Source: Micromonospora sp. PLK6-60
GTDB lineage: Bacteria; Actinomycetota; Actinomycetes; Mycobacteriales; Micromonosporaceae
Direction: 5' to 3'
DNA: 64,000 nucleotides
NCBI RefSeq assembly: GCF_019890675.1
Contig: NZ_JAIOAA010000004.1
Span: 1 to 64,000, forward strand
How positions within the stretch are numbered: position 1 is the stretch's first letter; each line of letters opens with the position of its first letter. Below the pieces are notes generated by a model. The model had not been told where the DNA came from, searched no databases, and saw nothing but the letters and a program-made list of their open reading frames with translations. The translations under genes were made by a program, and so were the position numbers. Shown here piece by piece: positions 15,131-24,265 of this stretch.

Positions 15131-18100
15131 TCAGCCGACGTTCTCGACGATCACGTCGCCGCTGCCGATGAGGATGTTGGTGTCGGTACGCACCTGGACG
15201 GTGCCGTAGAGCACCCGGCCGCTGCCCGGCGCCGCCTGCACGGTCACCGCGCCCGGCACCTGCCAGGTGGCGCCCGTCGGGCGGGCCGCGTTGGTGTCGG
15301 TCACCGCCACCGAGCCGAAGGCCGGGTTGGTGAAGACGTCGATGTAGTGGTAGGTGGTGGTGCCGGCCGGCACCGCGTACCCGTCGACCCGGACCTTCCA
15401 GGCGCCCGGCTTCGGGTTACCGATGGTGACCGACTCCTCCGAGTCACCGTCGGCGCTCTGGCCGGCCGCGACGCAGGTCCCGGACGTGCAGTCGAGCACG
15501 AACAGGTCCAGGTCGGCGCCCGGGTCGGAGGTGCCGCCGATGGTGGCGCGGAACTGGGTCGAGCCCGGCGCGACCGTCACGTCGTACTCCTGCACCTCGC
15601 GGTTGGCGATGGTGAGCGTGCCCCGCTTCGCGCTGCCCAGCGACCCGCCGCCGACCGCCCGGCCGGTGAACGAGCCGAGCGAGCTGGTCAGGCTGTACGA
15701 CCGGGCCACCGTGCCGCCCAGCGGAGCGGACTCGATCACGTCCGGGTTCGGGGTGACCGTGGCGCCCAGCACGGAGGCGGTCAGGGTGAACGGGGTCCAC
15801 TCCGCGTCCGAGGTGCGCCGACCGTCCACGGTGACCTCCCACACCCCGGCCAGCGGGTTGGAGGTGGTCCGGCTGGTCGGCGAACCGGTGCTGCACGCGC
15901 CCGCCGCCGGCGAGTAGCAGGAGGTCGACGCGTTGTCGTCGATCGCCACGCCGTACGGGTGGTAGCGCAGGAAGCGCGCCTGGCCGGTGCCCGCCGTGCC
16001 GTCCGGCCCGGTGAGGTCGACCTTCAGCGCCGGGGTGTTCGCCGGCACCGCGAAGTAGTAGTGCAGGGACTGGTTGCGCCCCACCTTGCCGGTGACCTGG
16101 ACCTGGTAGTTCGCGTCCGCCTTGAAGGCGTACGGCGCGATCACCGTGTTCAGCGTCTGGTAGTCGATCCCGGTGGTGGCCGGGTCGTCCAGCCGCAGCA
16201 CCGCCGAGTGCGCACCCGGGGTGGCCGGGTTGATCCGCACGGTCACGGTCACCGGCTTGTTCAACGGCAGCGACACCGAGGCGTCGGTGGCGAAGGTGCC
16301 GTCGTTGCCCACCCACGACAGCTGGTAGGTGACGGGGTTCGAGCCGCCGGTGGTGCGGGTGAAGGTGTACGTCCGGGTGTACGCCCGGCCGGCGGTCACG
16401 CCCTCGCGGTCGTAGATGCCGACGCCGTGGCCCGGCTTGGCCAGGAAGCCGCCGAGCACCGTGTTCACCGGCACCGAGGAGGTGATGCCGACCGTCTTGA
16501 TGTTCTTGCGCAGCAGCTCGTACGCGGCGGGGACGTCGATCAGGCCGGCGCCCTGCTCGTACGCGCCGGTGTCGCCGATGAACCGGGCCGAGGACATGAT
16601 GGCCTGCCGGAGCTGGGCCGGCTTGCGCTGGAAGCCCTGCGCCTTGGCCGCGCCGACCAGCAGCGCGCCCGCCCCGGCGGCCTGCGGGGAGGCCATCGAG
16701 GTGCCGTTGAACATCGCGTAGCCCGGCGGCAGCGGGTACGTGCCGGCGACCGGGCCGCCCGGCTGCCAGGTGGGCACGGTGGAGATGGCCGAGCCCGGGG
16801 CGATCACGCTGGGCTTGAAACCGCCGTCCTCACGCGGGCCGCGCGAGCTGTAGTAGTGCAGGCCCTCCGGGAACGGGGAGCTGGAGCCGTAGTTGGCTCG
16901 CCAGGTGGCGTCGGTGACGTACGAGCCGATGCTGAGCACCCGCTCGGCCACCGAGGGGTCGCCGACGGTGTTCAGACCCGGGCCGCTGTTGCCGGCCGAG
17001 ATGAACATCTGCACGTCGTACTGGTCGATCAGCCGGTTGTAGAGCAGCGCGCGGGTGTTGTTGCCGTCGTTGAGCGACGGCAGGCCACCGATCGACATGT
17101 TGATCACGTCGACGTTCGCCTGCTTGGCGGCGTAGATCATGCCCTCGATCAGCGCGCTGGAGGTGCAGCCGCCCACGAAGAGGCAGACCCGGACCGAGAC
17201 GATCTTGGCGCCGGGGGCGACACCGGTCATCGCGCCGCCGAACAGCCCGTTGCCGGCGGTGATGCCCGCGACGTGCGAGCCGTGGGCGCCGGAGACGATG
17301 CCGATGTTGACGAACTTGTTCTTGCCGTCGACCTGGACGACGAACGGCATCGACTCGTTGATCGCGGTCGCCGGGTTGTCGGTGCCGAAGGTGCCGACGT
17401 CGTTGCGGACCTTGTAGTCGGTCATCGCCTTCTCGTCGGCGAAGGAGCCGTCCTGGTCGGTGTCGACCCAGACGTTGCTGCCGCCGTCCCAGAGCACGCC
17501 GAACTGGCCGCTGCTGCCGGCCGGGTTGCCGTCCCGGTTGACGTCGTTGCCGACCTCGCCGCCCAGCCGGGCGTCCCGCTCGTTGAACAGGCCGAAGCGG
17601 TAGGACCGGTTACCGGGGGCGGTCCAGCTCCGGCCGCCCCCGGTGAACGTCGGCCCCGACACGTTCGCGCTCATGCTGACCCAGGTCGGGTCGCCGTCGG
17701 CGGTCGGGTGGGTGTAGGTGACCCAGTCGACGATCTTGCGCTCGCCGGTGGTGGTCCGCTGGAGCGCCGGGTGCGACAGGTCGACGCCGGTGTCCAGGAT
17801 GCCGACGGTAACCCCGCGCCCGTCGAGCGTGGGGTGGTCGGCCTGGAACCGGACCGCGCCCAGGTCCCGGATCGGCAGGTACGGGTTGTCCTGCGGCGTC
17901 GCCTGGCCCGGCGCGGGCTGCGGGGTGGCCGGTTGGGCGCCCGCCGGCTCCGGGTCGGGCAGCGGCGTCGCGGCGTCGATCTCGGTGGTCTGCACGCCGG
18001 CCAGCCCGGCGACCCGCTCGACGCGGTCGGTCGGCACCTCAGCGCGCAGGTAGCCCAGGTCGTCGTCCCGGTACGAGACGGTGGCGCCCAGCGCGGCCAG

Positions 18101-18361
18101 CCCGGACGCGGCCGTGGCGGACTGGCCGGAGACGGCGCCGACCAGCAGGGTGAGGCTCCGCTGGCCCTGCTGCCGGGCCTCGGCGAGCCGCTCCTGGTCG
18201 GTGGGGGTGAGGCCGACGCTGCTGCTCTTCAGCACGTCGGTGGGGGTGGGCTCGGCGCTCGCGGGGTTGCCGGCGAAGGCCAGGGTCAGCGCGCCGGCGG
18301 TGACCGCCGACGCCACGAGCGCGACCGGTTTCCGGGCGCGTCCGCTGTGAGGTCTGCTCAC
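15131..18361 (-). CDS. Secreted S8 family serine protease (subtilase), copy A
   Basis: Very large exported protease, 1076 residues. Signal peptide about residues 1-36 (cleavage after ASA), then an inhibitor-like propeptide to about 150. Catalytic residues: Asp190 (VGILDTGVDLSHPAL), His360 (GAHGSHVAGI), oxyanion Asn458 (ISAGNSGPG) and Ser555 (FNGTSMASPQ). The Asp-to-His spacing of 170 residues is long because of an insert containing Ca-binding-like loops DVNRDGN and DTDQDGSFAD. The C-terminal 450 residues form several beta-rich domains, one with paired Cys. The GTG follows GGAGGAAGAGAC. The adjacent gene encodes a paralogue. Probable role: extracellular protein degradation. Confidence 0.92.
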   Translation of the reverse strand: MSRPHSGRARKPVALVASAVTAGALTLAFAGNPASAEPTPTDVLKSSSVGLTPTDQERLAEARQQGQRSLTLLVGAVSGQSATAASGLAALGATVSYRDDDLGYLRAEVPTDRVERVAGLAGVQTTEIDAATPLPDPEPAGAQPATPQPAPGQATPQDNPYLPIRDLGAVRFQADHPTLDGRGVTVGILDTGVDLSHPALQRTTTGERKIVDWVTYTHPTADGDPTWVSMSANVSGPTFTGGGRSWTAPGNRSYRFGLFNERDARLGGEVGNDVNRDGNPAGSSGQFGVLWDGGSNVWVDTDQDGSFADEKAMTDYKVRNDVGTFGTDNPATAINESMPFVVQVDGKNKFVNIGIVSGAHGSHVAGITAGNGLFGGAMTGVAPGAKIVSVRVCLFVGGCTSSALIEGMIYAAKQANVDVINMSIGGLPSLNDGNNTRALLYNRLIDQYDVQMFISAGNSGPGLNTVGDPSVAERVLSIGSYVTDATWRANYGSSSPFPEGLHYYSSRGPREDGGFKPSVIAPGSAISTVPTWQPGGPVAGTYPLPPGYAMFNGTSMASPQAAGAGALLVGAAKAQGFQRKPAQLRQAIMSSARFIGDTGAYEQGAGLIDVPAAYELLRKNIKTVGITSSVPVNTVLGGFLAKPGHGVGIYDREGVTAGRAYTRTYTFTRTTGGSNPVTYQLSWVGNDGTFATDASVSLPLNKPVTVTVRINPATPGAHSAVLRLDDPATTGIDYQTLNTVIAPYAFKADANYQVQVTGKVGRNQSLHYYFAVPANTPALKVDLTGPDGTAGTGQARFLRYHPYGVAIDDNASTSCYSPAAGACSTGSPTSRTTSNPLAGVWEVTVDGRRTSDAEWTPFTLTASVLGATVTPNPDVIESAPLGGTVARSYSLTSSLGSFTGRAVGGGSLGSAKRGTLTIANREVQEYDVTVAPGSTQFRATIGGTSDPGADLDLFVLDCTSGTCVAAGQSADGDSEESVTIGNPKPGAWKVRVDGYAVPAGTTTYHYIDVFTNPAFGSVAVTDTNAARPTGATWQVPGAVTVQAAPGSGRVLYGTVQVRTDTNILIGSGDVIVENVG

Positions 18362-18605
18362 GTCTCTTCCTCCGAGGGAGAGCAAGTGCCCTGGATCAGG
18401 GCGGGGGATGTAACGGCCAGCTGTCACGACACGTCGACCGCCGTCACCGATTCAGCGACGGAGATGTGGTCCGTGTTACGTGAACTGGCTGCTAGGCAAC
18501 GGTGCCGCCGATAGTTGCCGGGTGGCAAGTGATAACGGTCGGCACCGGACGTCGATCGTCCAATCCCGACCGGCCGGGCGGTGGATGCCCCATCCCCGCG
18601 AAACG

Positions 18606-18645
18606 GCGGAAGCCCGCCCCCGGCACGCCGGGGACGGGCTTCCGC
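18606..18645 (-). terminator. Stem-loop after subtilase copy B
   Basis: GCGGAAGCCCGCCCCCGGC pairs with GCCGGGGACGGGCTTCCGC with a bulge. It begins 16 nt beyond the stop codon of copy B on its strand. It resembles the hairpin after copy A, so the terminator was probably duplicated with the gene. The rest of the 300-bp space up to copy A should hold the promoter of copy A; no clear hexamers were assigned. Confidence 0.75.
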
Positions 18646-18660
18646 TGGTGCGCTACGCGG

Positions 18661-21600
18661 TCAGTTCACCGCGCCGATGGACACCGAGCCGCGGCCGACG
18701 ACCGCGCCCTCGGTGGTGGTGACGGCCAGGTCGCCGTAGAGCTCCCGACCGGCGGCCGGGGTGGCCAGGGCGGTCACCGAGCCGGTGAGGGTCGCGCTGG
18801 CGCCGTTGGGCAGCGGCAGCGCGGTCGCCGGGGCGCTCACCGAACCCAGCGCGGCCGACGCGAACGAGTCCCGGTAGTCGTACGCGGTGCTGCCGCCCGC
18901 GCCGTCCACCGCGTACCCGTCCACGACCACCCGGTAGGTGCCCGGAGCCGGGTTGAGCAGGGTGACGGCCTCCTCGGAGTCACCGTCGGCCTGGTAGCCC
19001 ACCCGGGTGGCGCCCAGGAAGACGTACAGGTCGAGGTCGGTGCTCGGGTTGGCCGGGTTGCCGATCCGGGCGGTAAAGCTGGACACGCCGGCCGGCACCT
19101 CGACGGTGAACTCCTGCGTGGTGCCCTCGGTGATGGTCGGCCGCTCGGCGTGCACGCTGGCCAGCGGGCCGCCGACGCCGGTCACCGAGACCGGGCCGAA
19201 GGTGTTGGTCAGGCTCCAGTTCACCTGGGTGGCCTTACCGGCGGTGACCGCCGGCAGCTCGACCACGGCCGGCTCGACCTTGACGCCCTGCACCCGCGCC
19301 TGGAGCTGGAACGGGTTGTCCAGGCTCGGCGAGGTGCGCCGCGCCTCCACCTCGATCTCCCAGACGCCCGGGATCGGGTTCTGGTAGTCCCGCTCCTGCG
19401 GCTTGCAGGCGGCGGCGTCGGAGAAGTTGGTGTAGCAGCCGGTGCTGGCGGTGCTGTCCACCGGCACGCCGTACGGGTTGATGGCGATGAACCGGGTCTG
19501 CGACCCGGTGGCGATGCCGGAGAGGTTCACCTGGAGCGCACCCGCGCCCGGCGGCACCGTGACGAAGTACGAGGTGAAGCCGTTGCGCTCGACCGAGCCC
19601 TCGGCCGTGAACGAGTACTTCGGCTTGGTCACCTCGTTGCCGGCGACCACCACGGTGGAGACCTCGAAGTCGACCACGGAGGTGGCCGGGTCGTCGACGG
19701 TCATGATGGCGCCGTGCGCGCCGGCCGTGGCCGGCTTGGCCTTGACGTTCACCGTGACGGTCTTGTTCAGCGGCAGGGTGACGCTGGCCGGACCGGAGAA
19801 GGTGCCGTCGTTGCCCCGGAAGGCGACGTTGTGCTTGATGTTGCCGGCCGGCCCGCTGGTGCGGGTCAGCTTGACCGCGTACGTGCGGTTCTCCTTGACC
19901 TTCTGCCCGCCCCGGTCGGCGGCGCAGCGGTTGTGGATGCCGGTGCCCACGTTCGGGCTCGGCTCGAAGATGCCCAGGTCCCGGTTGTACTTCGCCAGGC
20001 TGCCGGAGAGCTCGGTGCAGACCGGCGCCTCGGAGGTGTAGGACCGGGTCGCCACGCCCGCCTTGAGCAGGTTCCACGCGCCCGGCACGTTGAACATGCC
20101 GTAGCCCTGCGCGTACGTGGGGACGTCGGCGATCGGCTTGGCCGAGGTGTAGATGGCCCGGCGCAGCGCGGCCGGGGTGACCGCCTGGTCGTTGGCCCGG
20201 GCCGCCGAGAGCAGCAGCGCGGCGGCGCCGGTGGCCTGCGGCGAGGCCATCGAGGTGCCGTTGAGCATCTGGTAGCCCGGGGGCAGCGGGTAGCCGGCCT
20301 CGGCCACCGGACCGCCCGGCTGCCAGGTCGGCGCGGTGGAGATGGCCGAACCCGGGGCGGCGATGTTCGGCTTGAAGGCGCCGTCCTCGCGCGGGCCGCG
20401 CGACGAGAAGTTGAACAGCGCGTTCTGCTTGCGGACCACCGAGCCGTAGTTGGCCAGCCAGGTGTCCTTGCTGATGTTCGCCGCGACGCTCACCACGTTG
20501 GCCGCGACCGAGGGGTCGCCGACCGTGTTCAGGCCCGGGCCGGAGTTGCCGGCCGAGATGAACATCTGCACGCCGTACGTGTCGATCAGGGTGTTGTAGA
20601 GCTCGGCGCGGGCGTTGGCGCCGTCGTTCAGTGCCGGCAGGCCGCCGATCGACATGTTGATCACGTCGACCTTGCGGTTGACCACCAGGTCGACCATGCC
20701 GGTGGTGAGCGCCGCGTAGGTGCAGCCGCCGCCCCAGGAGCAGGCGCGGGCGGAGACCAGCTTGGCGCCGGGGGCGGCGCCGTCGAACGCGCCGTTGCCC
20801 AGCATGTCGTTGGCGGCGGTGATGCCGGCGACGTGGGTGCCGTGGGTGCTCTCGATGATGCCGATGTTGACGTAGTCGACCAGGCCGGGGCCGCCGGCCG
20901 GGGTGGTGTCGACGTTGCGGCGGAACTCGACCACGAACGGGATCTGCTCCCGGACCGCGGTGGCCGGGTTGTCCGTGCCGAAGTGGCCGACCTGGAACTT
21001 CTCCTTGTACGGCCGCATCACCTCGTCGTCGGTGAAGTCGTTGTTCTGGTTCGCGTCGACGCGGATGTCGCCGTTGGCCGGGTTGTAGAGGACGCCGAAG
21101 GCGTCGGTGGTGTCGCCGTCGCGGTTCACGTCGCCGGCCGGGTCGCTGCCCAGCGTGGTGGACTCGCGGAAGGTGTTGAACCGGTAGGTGCCCGCCGGGG
21201 CGGTCCAGACGACCGCGGCGGCGCCGCTGCCGATGGTGAAGCTCGGGCCCTTGACCTCGGTGAGCATCGGGCGCCAGGTGGCGTCCTCCAGCGGGTCGGT
21301 GGCGGTGACCCAGTCGACGATCTTGCGCTCGCCGGTGGTGGTCTTCTGCAGCGCCGGCTGGTCCAGGTCGACCCCGGAGTCCATGATGCCGATGGTGACG
21401 CCGCGGCCGTCCCAGGTCGGGTGGGCGGCCTTGAAGGACTCCGCGCCCGTCTCGTTGGTCGGCATGTACGGGTTGACGGCGCCGGTGTCCGCACCCGGCC
21501 CGGCCAGCGTCTGGCCCTGCTCGGCGGCCTTCGCACCGGTGGGGGCGGCCTCCGGCTTCGGGTCGGGCAGCGGGATGGCCTCGTCCAGGTCGACCGCGGA

Positions 21601-21975
21601 GACGCCGGGCAGCGTGGCGGCCTTCAGGACCTTGCCGGTGGGCACCTTGGCCAGCACGAAGCCGACCTGGTCGTAGCGCTGGCTGACCGTGGCGCCGAGA
21701 CCCTTGAGGCCGTCGGCCACCTTGCCGGCCGAGCCCTTCTTGGCGGCGATGATCAGGGTGACGGTCGGGGCGTGCTTCGCCTTGGCCTCGGTGAACAGCT
21801 TGGCGTCGTGCGCACCGAGGACCTCGACCGGGGTCGGCTCGGCAGCGTCGGTGGGGGCGGTGGGGGCTGCGCTCGCGGTGGCGGCGCCACCCCCGACGGT
21901 CATGGCGCCGGCCGCCAGGACCGTGGCGAAGAGCGCGGCGGAGGTACGCCGGCTCCGGTTGCGGGGTTGACTCAC
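18661..21975 (-). CDS. Secreted S8 family serine protease (subtilase), copy B
   Basis: Paralogue of copy A, 1104 residues. Signal peptide about residues 1-37 (ATASA). Catalytic residues: Asp199 (GIMDSGVDLDQPAL), His378 (STHGTHVAGI), Asn477 (ISAGNSGPG) and Ser575 (LNGTSMASPQ). The Asp-His insert again carries DVNRDGD and DANQNNDFTDDE loops. Pairs of Cys occur near 412/418 and in the C-terminal beta domains (TGCYTNFSDAAACKP). The GTG start follows GGAGGAAGAGAAC, nearly identical to the ribosome binding site of copy A. Shared layout with copy A shows tandem duplication followed by divergence, probably towards different substrates. Confidence 0.92.
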   Translation of the reverse strand: MSQPRNRSRRTSAALFATVLAAGAMTVGGGAATASAAPTAPTDAAEPTPVEVLGAHDAKLFTEAKAKHAPTVTLIIAAKKGSAGKVADGLKGLGATVSQRYDQVGFVLAKVPTGKVLKAATLPGVSAVDLDEAIPLPDPKPEAAPTGAKAAEQGQTLAGPGADTGAVNPYMPTNETGAESFKAAHPTWDGRGVTIGIMDSGVDLDQPALQKTTTGERKIVDWVTATDPLEDATWRPMLTEVKGPSFTIGSGAAAVVWTAPAGTYRFNTFRESTTLGSDPAGDVNRDGDTTDAFGVLYNPANGDIRVDANQNNDFTDDEVMRPYKEKFQVGHFGTDNPATAVREQIPFVVEFRRNVDTTPAGGPGLVDYVNIGIIESTHGTHVAGITAANDMLGNGAFDGAAPGAKLVSARACSWGGGCTYAALTTGMVDLVVNRKVDVINMSIGGLPALNDGANARAELYNTLIDTYGVQMFISAGNSGPGLNTVGDPSVAANVVSVAANISKDTWLANYGSVVRKQNALFNFSSRGPREDGAFKPNIAAPGSAISTAPTWQPGGPVAEAGYPLPPGYQMLNGTSMASPQATGAAALLLSAARANDQAVTPAALRRAIYTSAKPIADVPTYAQGYGMFNVPGAWNLLKAGVATRSYTSEAPVCTELSGSLAKYNRDLGIFEPSPNVGTGIHNRCAADRGGQKVKENRTYAVKLTRTSGPAGNIKHNVAFRGNDGTFSGPASVTLPLNKTVTVNVKAKPATAGAHGAIMTVDDPATSVVDFEVSTVVVAGNEVTKPKYSFTAEGSVERNGFTSYFVTVPPGAGALQVNLSGIATGSQTRFIAINPYGVPVDSTASTGCYTNFSDAAACKPQERDYQNPIPGVWEIEVEARRTSPSLDNPFQLQARVQGVKVEPAVVELPAVTAGKATQVNWSLTNTFGPVSVTGVGGPLASVHAERPTITEGTTQEFTVEVPAGVSSFTARIGNPANPSTDLDLYVFLGATRVGYQADGDSEEAVTLLNPAPGTYRVVVDGYAVDGAGGSTAYDYRDSFASAALGSVSAPATALPLPNGASATLTGSVTALATPAAGRELYGDLAVTTTEGAVVGRGSVSIGAVN

Positions 21976-22109
21976 GTTCTCTTCCTCCAGAGAACAGGGC
22001 CCTTCAGACACAGGGCGCGCGTGCTGCCGATCCTCTGGGCGGCCCGGTGTCGATGTCGATACTCCGAAGTAGGTTGTGACCAGTCCGTGACGTCGATACG
22101 TCACCGTCG

Positions 22110-23306
22110 TCACGCGCTGCGCAACCCCTCAGCCGAGTGGACGGCCGATGTGGACCCGGCCGCGCCGTCGGCCTCCACCAGCTCCGGGGCCTGCGGCTGG
22201 CGGGGCGCCAGCTCGAGCTGCGCCGGGCTGGCCAGCTCCTCGTCGGAGACGCCCAGCTCGGCGAGCTTGCGGGCGCTGACCAGCACCCGGGCCTCCAGCG
22301 ACCCCACCGCGCGGTTGTACGCGGTCACCGCACCGCCCAGCGAGGAACCGAGCTTGCCCACGTGGTCGCCCAGGGTGGACAGCCGCCCGTACAGCTCGCG
22401 GGCCAGCGAGTGCACCGCCACCGCGTTGCGGGCCAGCGCCTCCTGCCGCCACGAGTAGGCGACCGTGCGCAGCAGCGCGACCAGGGTGGCCGGGGTGGCC
22501 AGCACCACGTTGCGGGCGAACGCGTGCTCCAGCAGCGTCGGGTCGCGCTGCAACGCCACGTCCAGGAACGGGTCGGCCGGCACGAACAGCACCACGAACT
22601 CGGGGGTCTGGTCGAACGCCGCCCAGTAGGACTTGGCCGCGAGCGCGTCGACGTGCCCCCGCAGGTGCCGCGCGTGGGCATCGAGGTGGGTGTCCCGCCC
22701 CCGCTCGTCGCGGGCCTCCATCGCGGTCAGGTACGCGTCGAACGGCGCCTTGGCGTCCACCACCACGCTCCGGCCGCCGTGCAGCCGGACCACCAGGTCG
22801 GGGCGGACGCCCTGGTGGTCGGTGGCGGCGGTGACCTGCTCGGAGAAGTCGCAGTGCTCCAGCATCCCGGCGGCCTCGACGATCCGGCGCAACTGGTGCT
22901 CGCCCCACCGGCCGCGCACCTGCGGGGCCCGCAGCGCTGCCACCAGCTGCTTGGTCTCGGTGCGCAGCTCACCGGAGACCGTGCTCATCGCCCGGACCTG
23001 CTCGCGCAGCTCGGCGTACGCGTCGACCCGCTCGCGCTCCAGCTCGCCCACCCGCAGCTCGTAGCGGCGCAGCGTGTCGTGCAGCGGCGCCACCGCCCGG
23101 GCCACCGCCTCCTGCGACTGGGCGGTCGCCTCGTAGCTCAACGCCCGCATCGACTGCTCCAGCCGGCCCTCGCCCTCCCGGGTGGCGGCGAGGGTGGCCT
23201 CCAACCGGGCGACCTCGGCCGCCGACCGGGACCGGGCGGCGAACCAGCCCAACGCGCCGCCCGCGGCGAGACAGAGCACCACCACGGCCAGCGTCGAGAA
23301 GCTCAT
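22110..23306 (-). CDS. rmuC: DNA recombination protein RmuC homologue
   Basis: 398 residues. One N-terminal transmembrane helix (STLAVVVLCLAAGGALGWFAA) is followed by a coiled coil (about residues 25-130) and the RmuC nuclease-like core: VRGRWGEHQLRRIVEAAGML, RPDLVVRLHGGRSVVVDAKAPFDAYL, LFVPADPFLDVALQ and ATPATLVALLRTVAYSWRQEAL. The D...DAK arrangement matches the PD-(D/E)xK-related fold assigned to the family. RmuC limits sequence inversions and has been linked to DNA degradation at stalled forks. The ATG giving MSFSTL is taken as start; an ATG three codons upstream is possible. Confidence 0.93.
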   Translation of the reverse strand: MSFSTLAVVVLCLAAGGALGWFAARSRSAAEVARLEATLAATREGEGRLEQSMRALSYEATAQSQEAVARAVAPLHDTLRRYELRVGELERERVDAYAELREQVRAMSTVSGELRTETKQLVAALRAPQVRGRWGEHQLRRIVEAAGMLEHCDFSEQVTAATDHQGVRPDLVVRLHGGRSVVVDAKAPFDAYLTAMEARDERGRDTHLDAHARHLRGHVDALAAKSYWAAFDQTPEFVVLFVPADPFLDVALQRDPTLLEHAFARNVVLATPATLVALLRTVAYSWRQEALARNAVAVHSLARELYGRLSTLGDHVGKLGSSLGGAVTAYNRAVGSLEARVLVSARKLAELGVSDEELASPAQLELAPRQPQAPELVEADGAAGSTSAVHSAEGLRSA

Positions 23307-23361
23307 GCCGTGCACTTTGCCAAACGGGTACGACGTGCGCTCGCTGGGTACCTTCGAGGTC

Positions 23362-24177
23362 ATGGTGGAAGGTTCGCTGTGGCTGGTCCTGGTGCTGATG
23401 CTCGGAGGTGCGCTCATGTTCTGGCGGTGGGGGAGCCGGTCGCGCCGGGCCACCGAGCTCGCGGACGCCCGGGCCGAGGCGCAGCGGTGGTACGAACGGC
23501 TCGGCGGCCAGCTGATGAACCTGCACGGCGACGACCCGGCGGTGCGACAGGCCCTCGCGGACGCCGGTGAGCGGTACAACGCGGCCGGTTCGCAGCTGGA
23601 GCAGGCGCGTACCCCGCACCAGTTCGCGCTGGCCCGGGAGACCGCGCTGGAGGGGCTGGCGTACATCCGGGCGGCGCGTACCGCGCTGGGCGTCGACCCC
23701 GGCCCCGAGCTGCCCCCGCTGGCCGCCGCCCGGGGCGCCGGCCAGCTCACCCGGGAGCGCGAGGTGAACGTGCAGGGGCAGACCTTCCGGGCCGGCCCGC
23801 AGCCGGGCGCCGGCACACCGTATTACTACCCGGGCGGGCGCTACCAGGGCCGTGCCGTGCCGGCCGGCTGGTATTCCACCCCGTGGTGGAAGACCGCGCT
23901 GGGCGCCGGCGTCGGCGTGGTCGGCGGCATTCTGATCGCCGACGCGCTCTTCTCGCCCGCCTTCGCCGACCCGGGCTACGGCGCCGGCTACCAGGAGGGC
24001 TTCCAGGACGGGTTCGGCGACGGCCAGGACTACGGCGACGCCGGCAACGACGTCGGCGGTGGCGACTTCGCCGGCAACGACTTCTCCGGCGGTGGCGACT
24101 TCTCCGGGGGTGGCGACTTCGGCGGCTGGGGCGGCGGCGACTTCGGTGGCGGGGACTTCGGCGGCGGCGACTGGTAA
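23362..24177 (+). CDS. Membrane protein with GGGDF-repeat tail
   Basis: 271 residues, unknown function. An N-terminal helix (LWLVLVLMLGGALMFWRWG) is followed by a helical domain (to about 120) with a conserved-looking ERLGGQLMNLHGDDPAVRQAL segment. Then come a PYYYPGGRYQGR segment, a second hydrophobic helix (about 175-195), and a Gly/Asp/Phe tail in which GGGDF-type units repeat about eight times. Gly-rich tails of this kind end several actinobacterial envelope proteins. The ATG has GAGGT before it. It is divergent from rmuC with 55 bp between starts. Confidence 0.75.
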   Translation: MVEGSLWLVLVLMLGGALMFWRWGSRSRRATELADARAEAQRWYERLGGQLMNLHGDDPAVRQALADAGERYNAAGSQLEQARTPHQFALARETALEGLAYIRAARTALGVDPGPELPPLAAARGAGQLTREREVNVQGQTFRAGPQPGAGTPYYYPGGRYQGRAVPAGWYSTPWWKTALGAGVGVVGGILIADALFSPAFADPGYGAGYQEGFQDGFGDGQDYGDAGNDVGGGDFAGNDFSGGGDFSGGGDFGGWGGGDFGGGDFGGGDW

Positions 24178-24206
24178 GGCCCCTGCCCTGCCCTGCCCCG
24201 GCGCGG

Positions 24207-24264
24207 GTGTTAAGCGGGGCCCCCTGCTATACGGAAAGCGTTAACAGGGGGCCCCTCCTTACAC
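24207..24264. repeat. 58-bp GGGGCCCC intergenic repeat, copy 2
   Basis: GTGTTAAGCGGGGCCCCCTG, spacer CTATACGGAAAGC, GTTAACAGGGGGCCCC, TCCTTACAC. Both ends read GTGTWA / TWACAC, giving a 58-bp unit. It lies exactly between the convergent Gly-rich protein and ppc genes, 1 nt from the ppc stop codon. Confidence 0.9.
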
Positions 24265-24265
24265 C

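Noticed and set aside
15347..18514. A long open frame opposite subtilase copy A
   Set aside because: Arg/Ala/Gly/Val-rich without domains; it mirrors the codon bias of the protease gene. The same applies to the frame opposite copy B (18502-22458).
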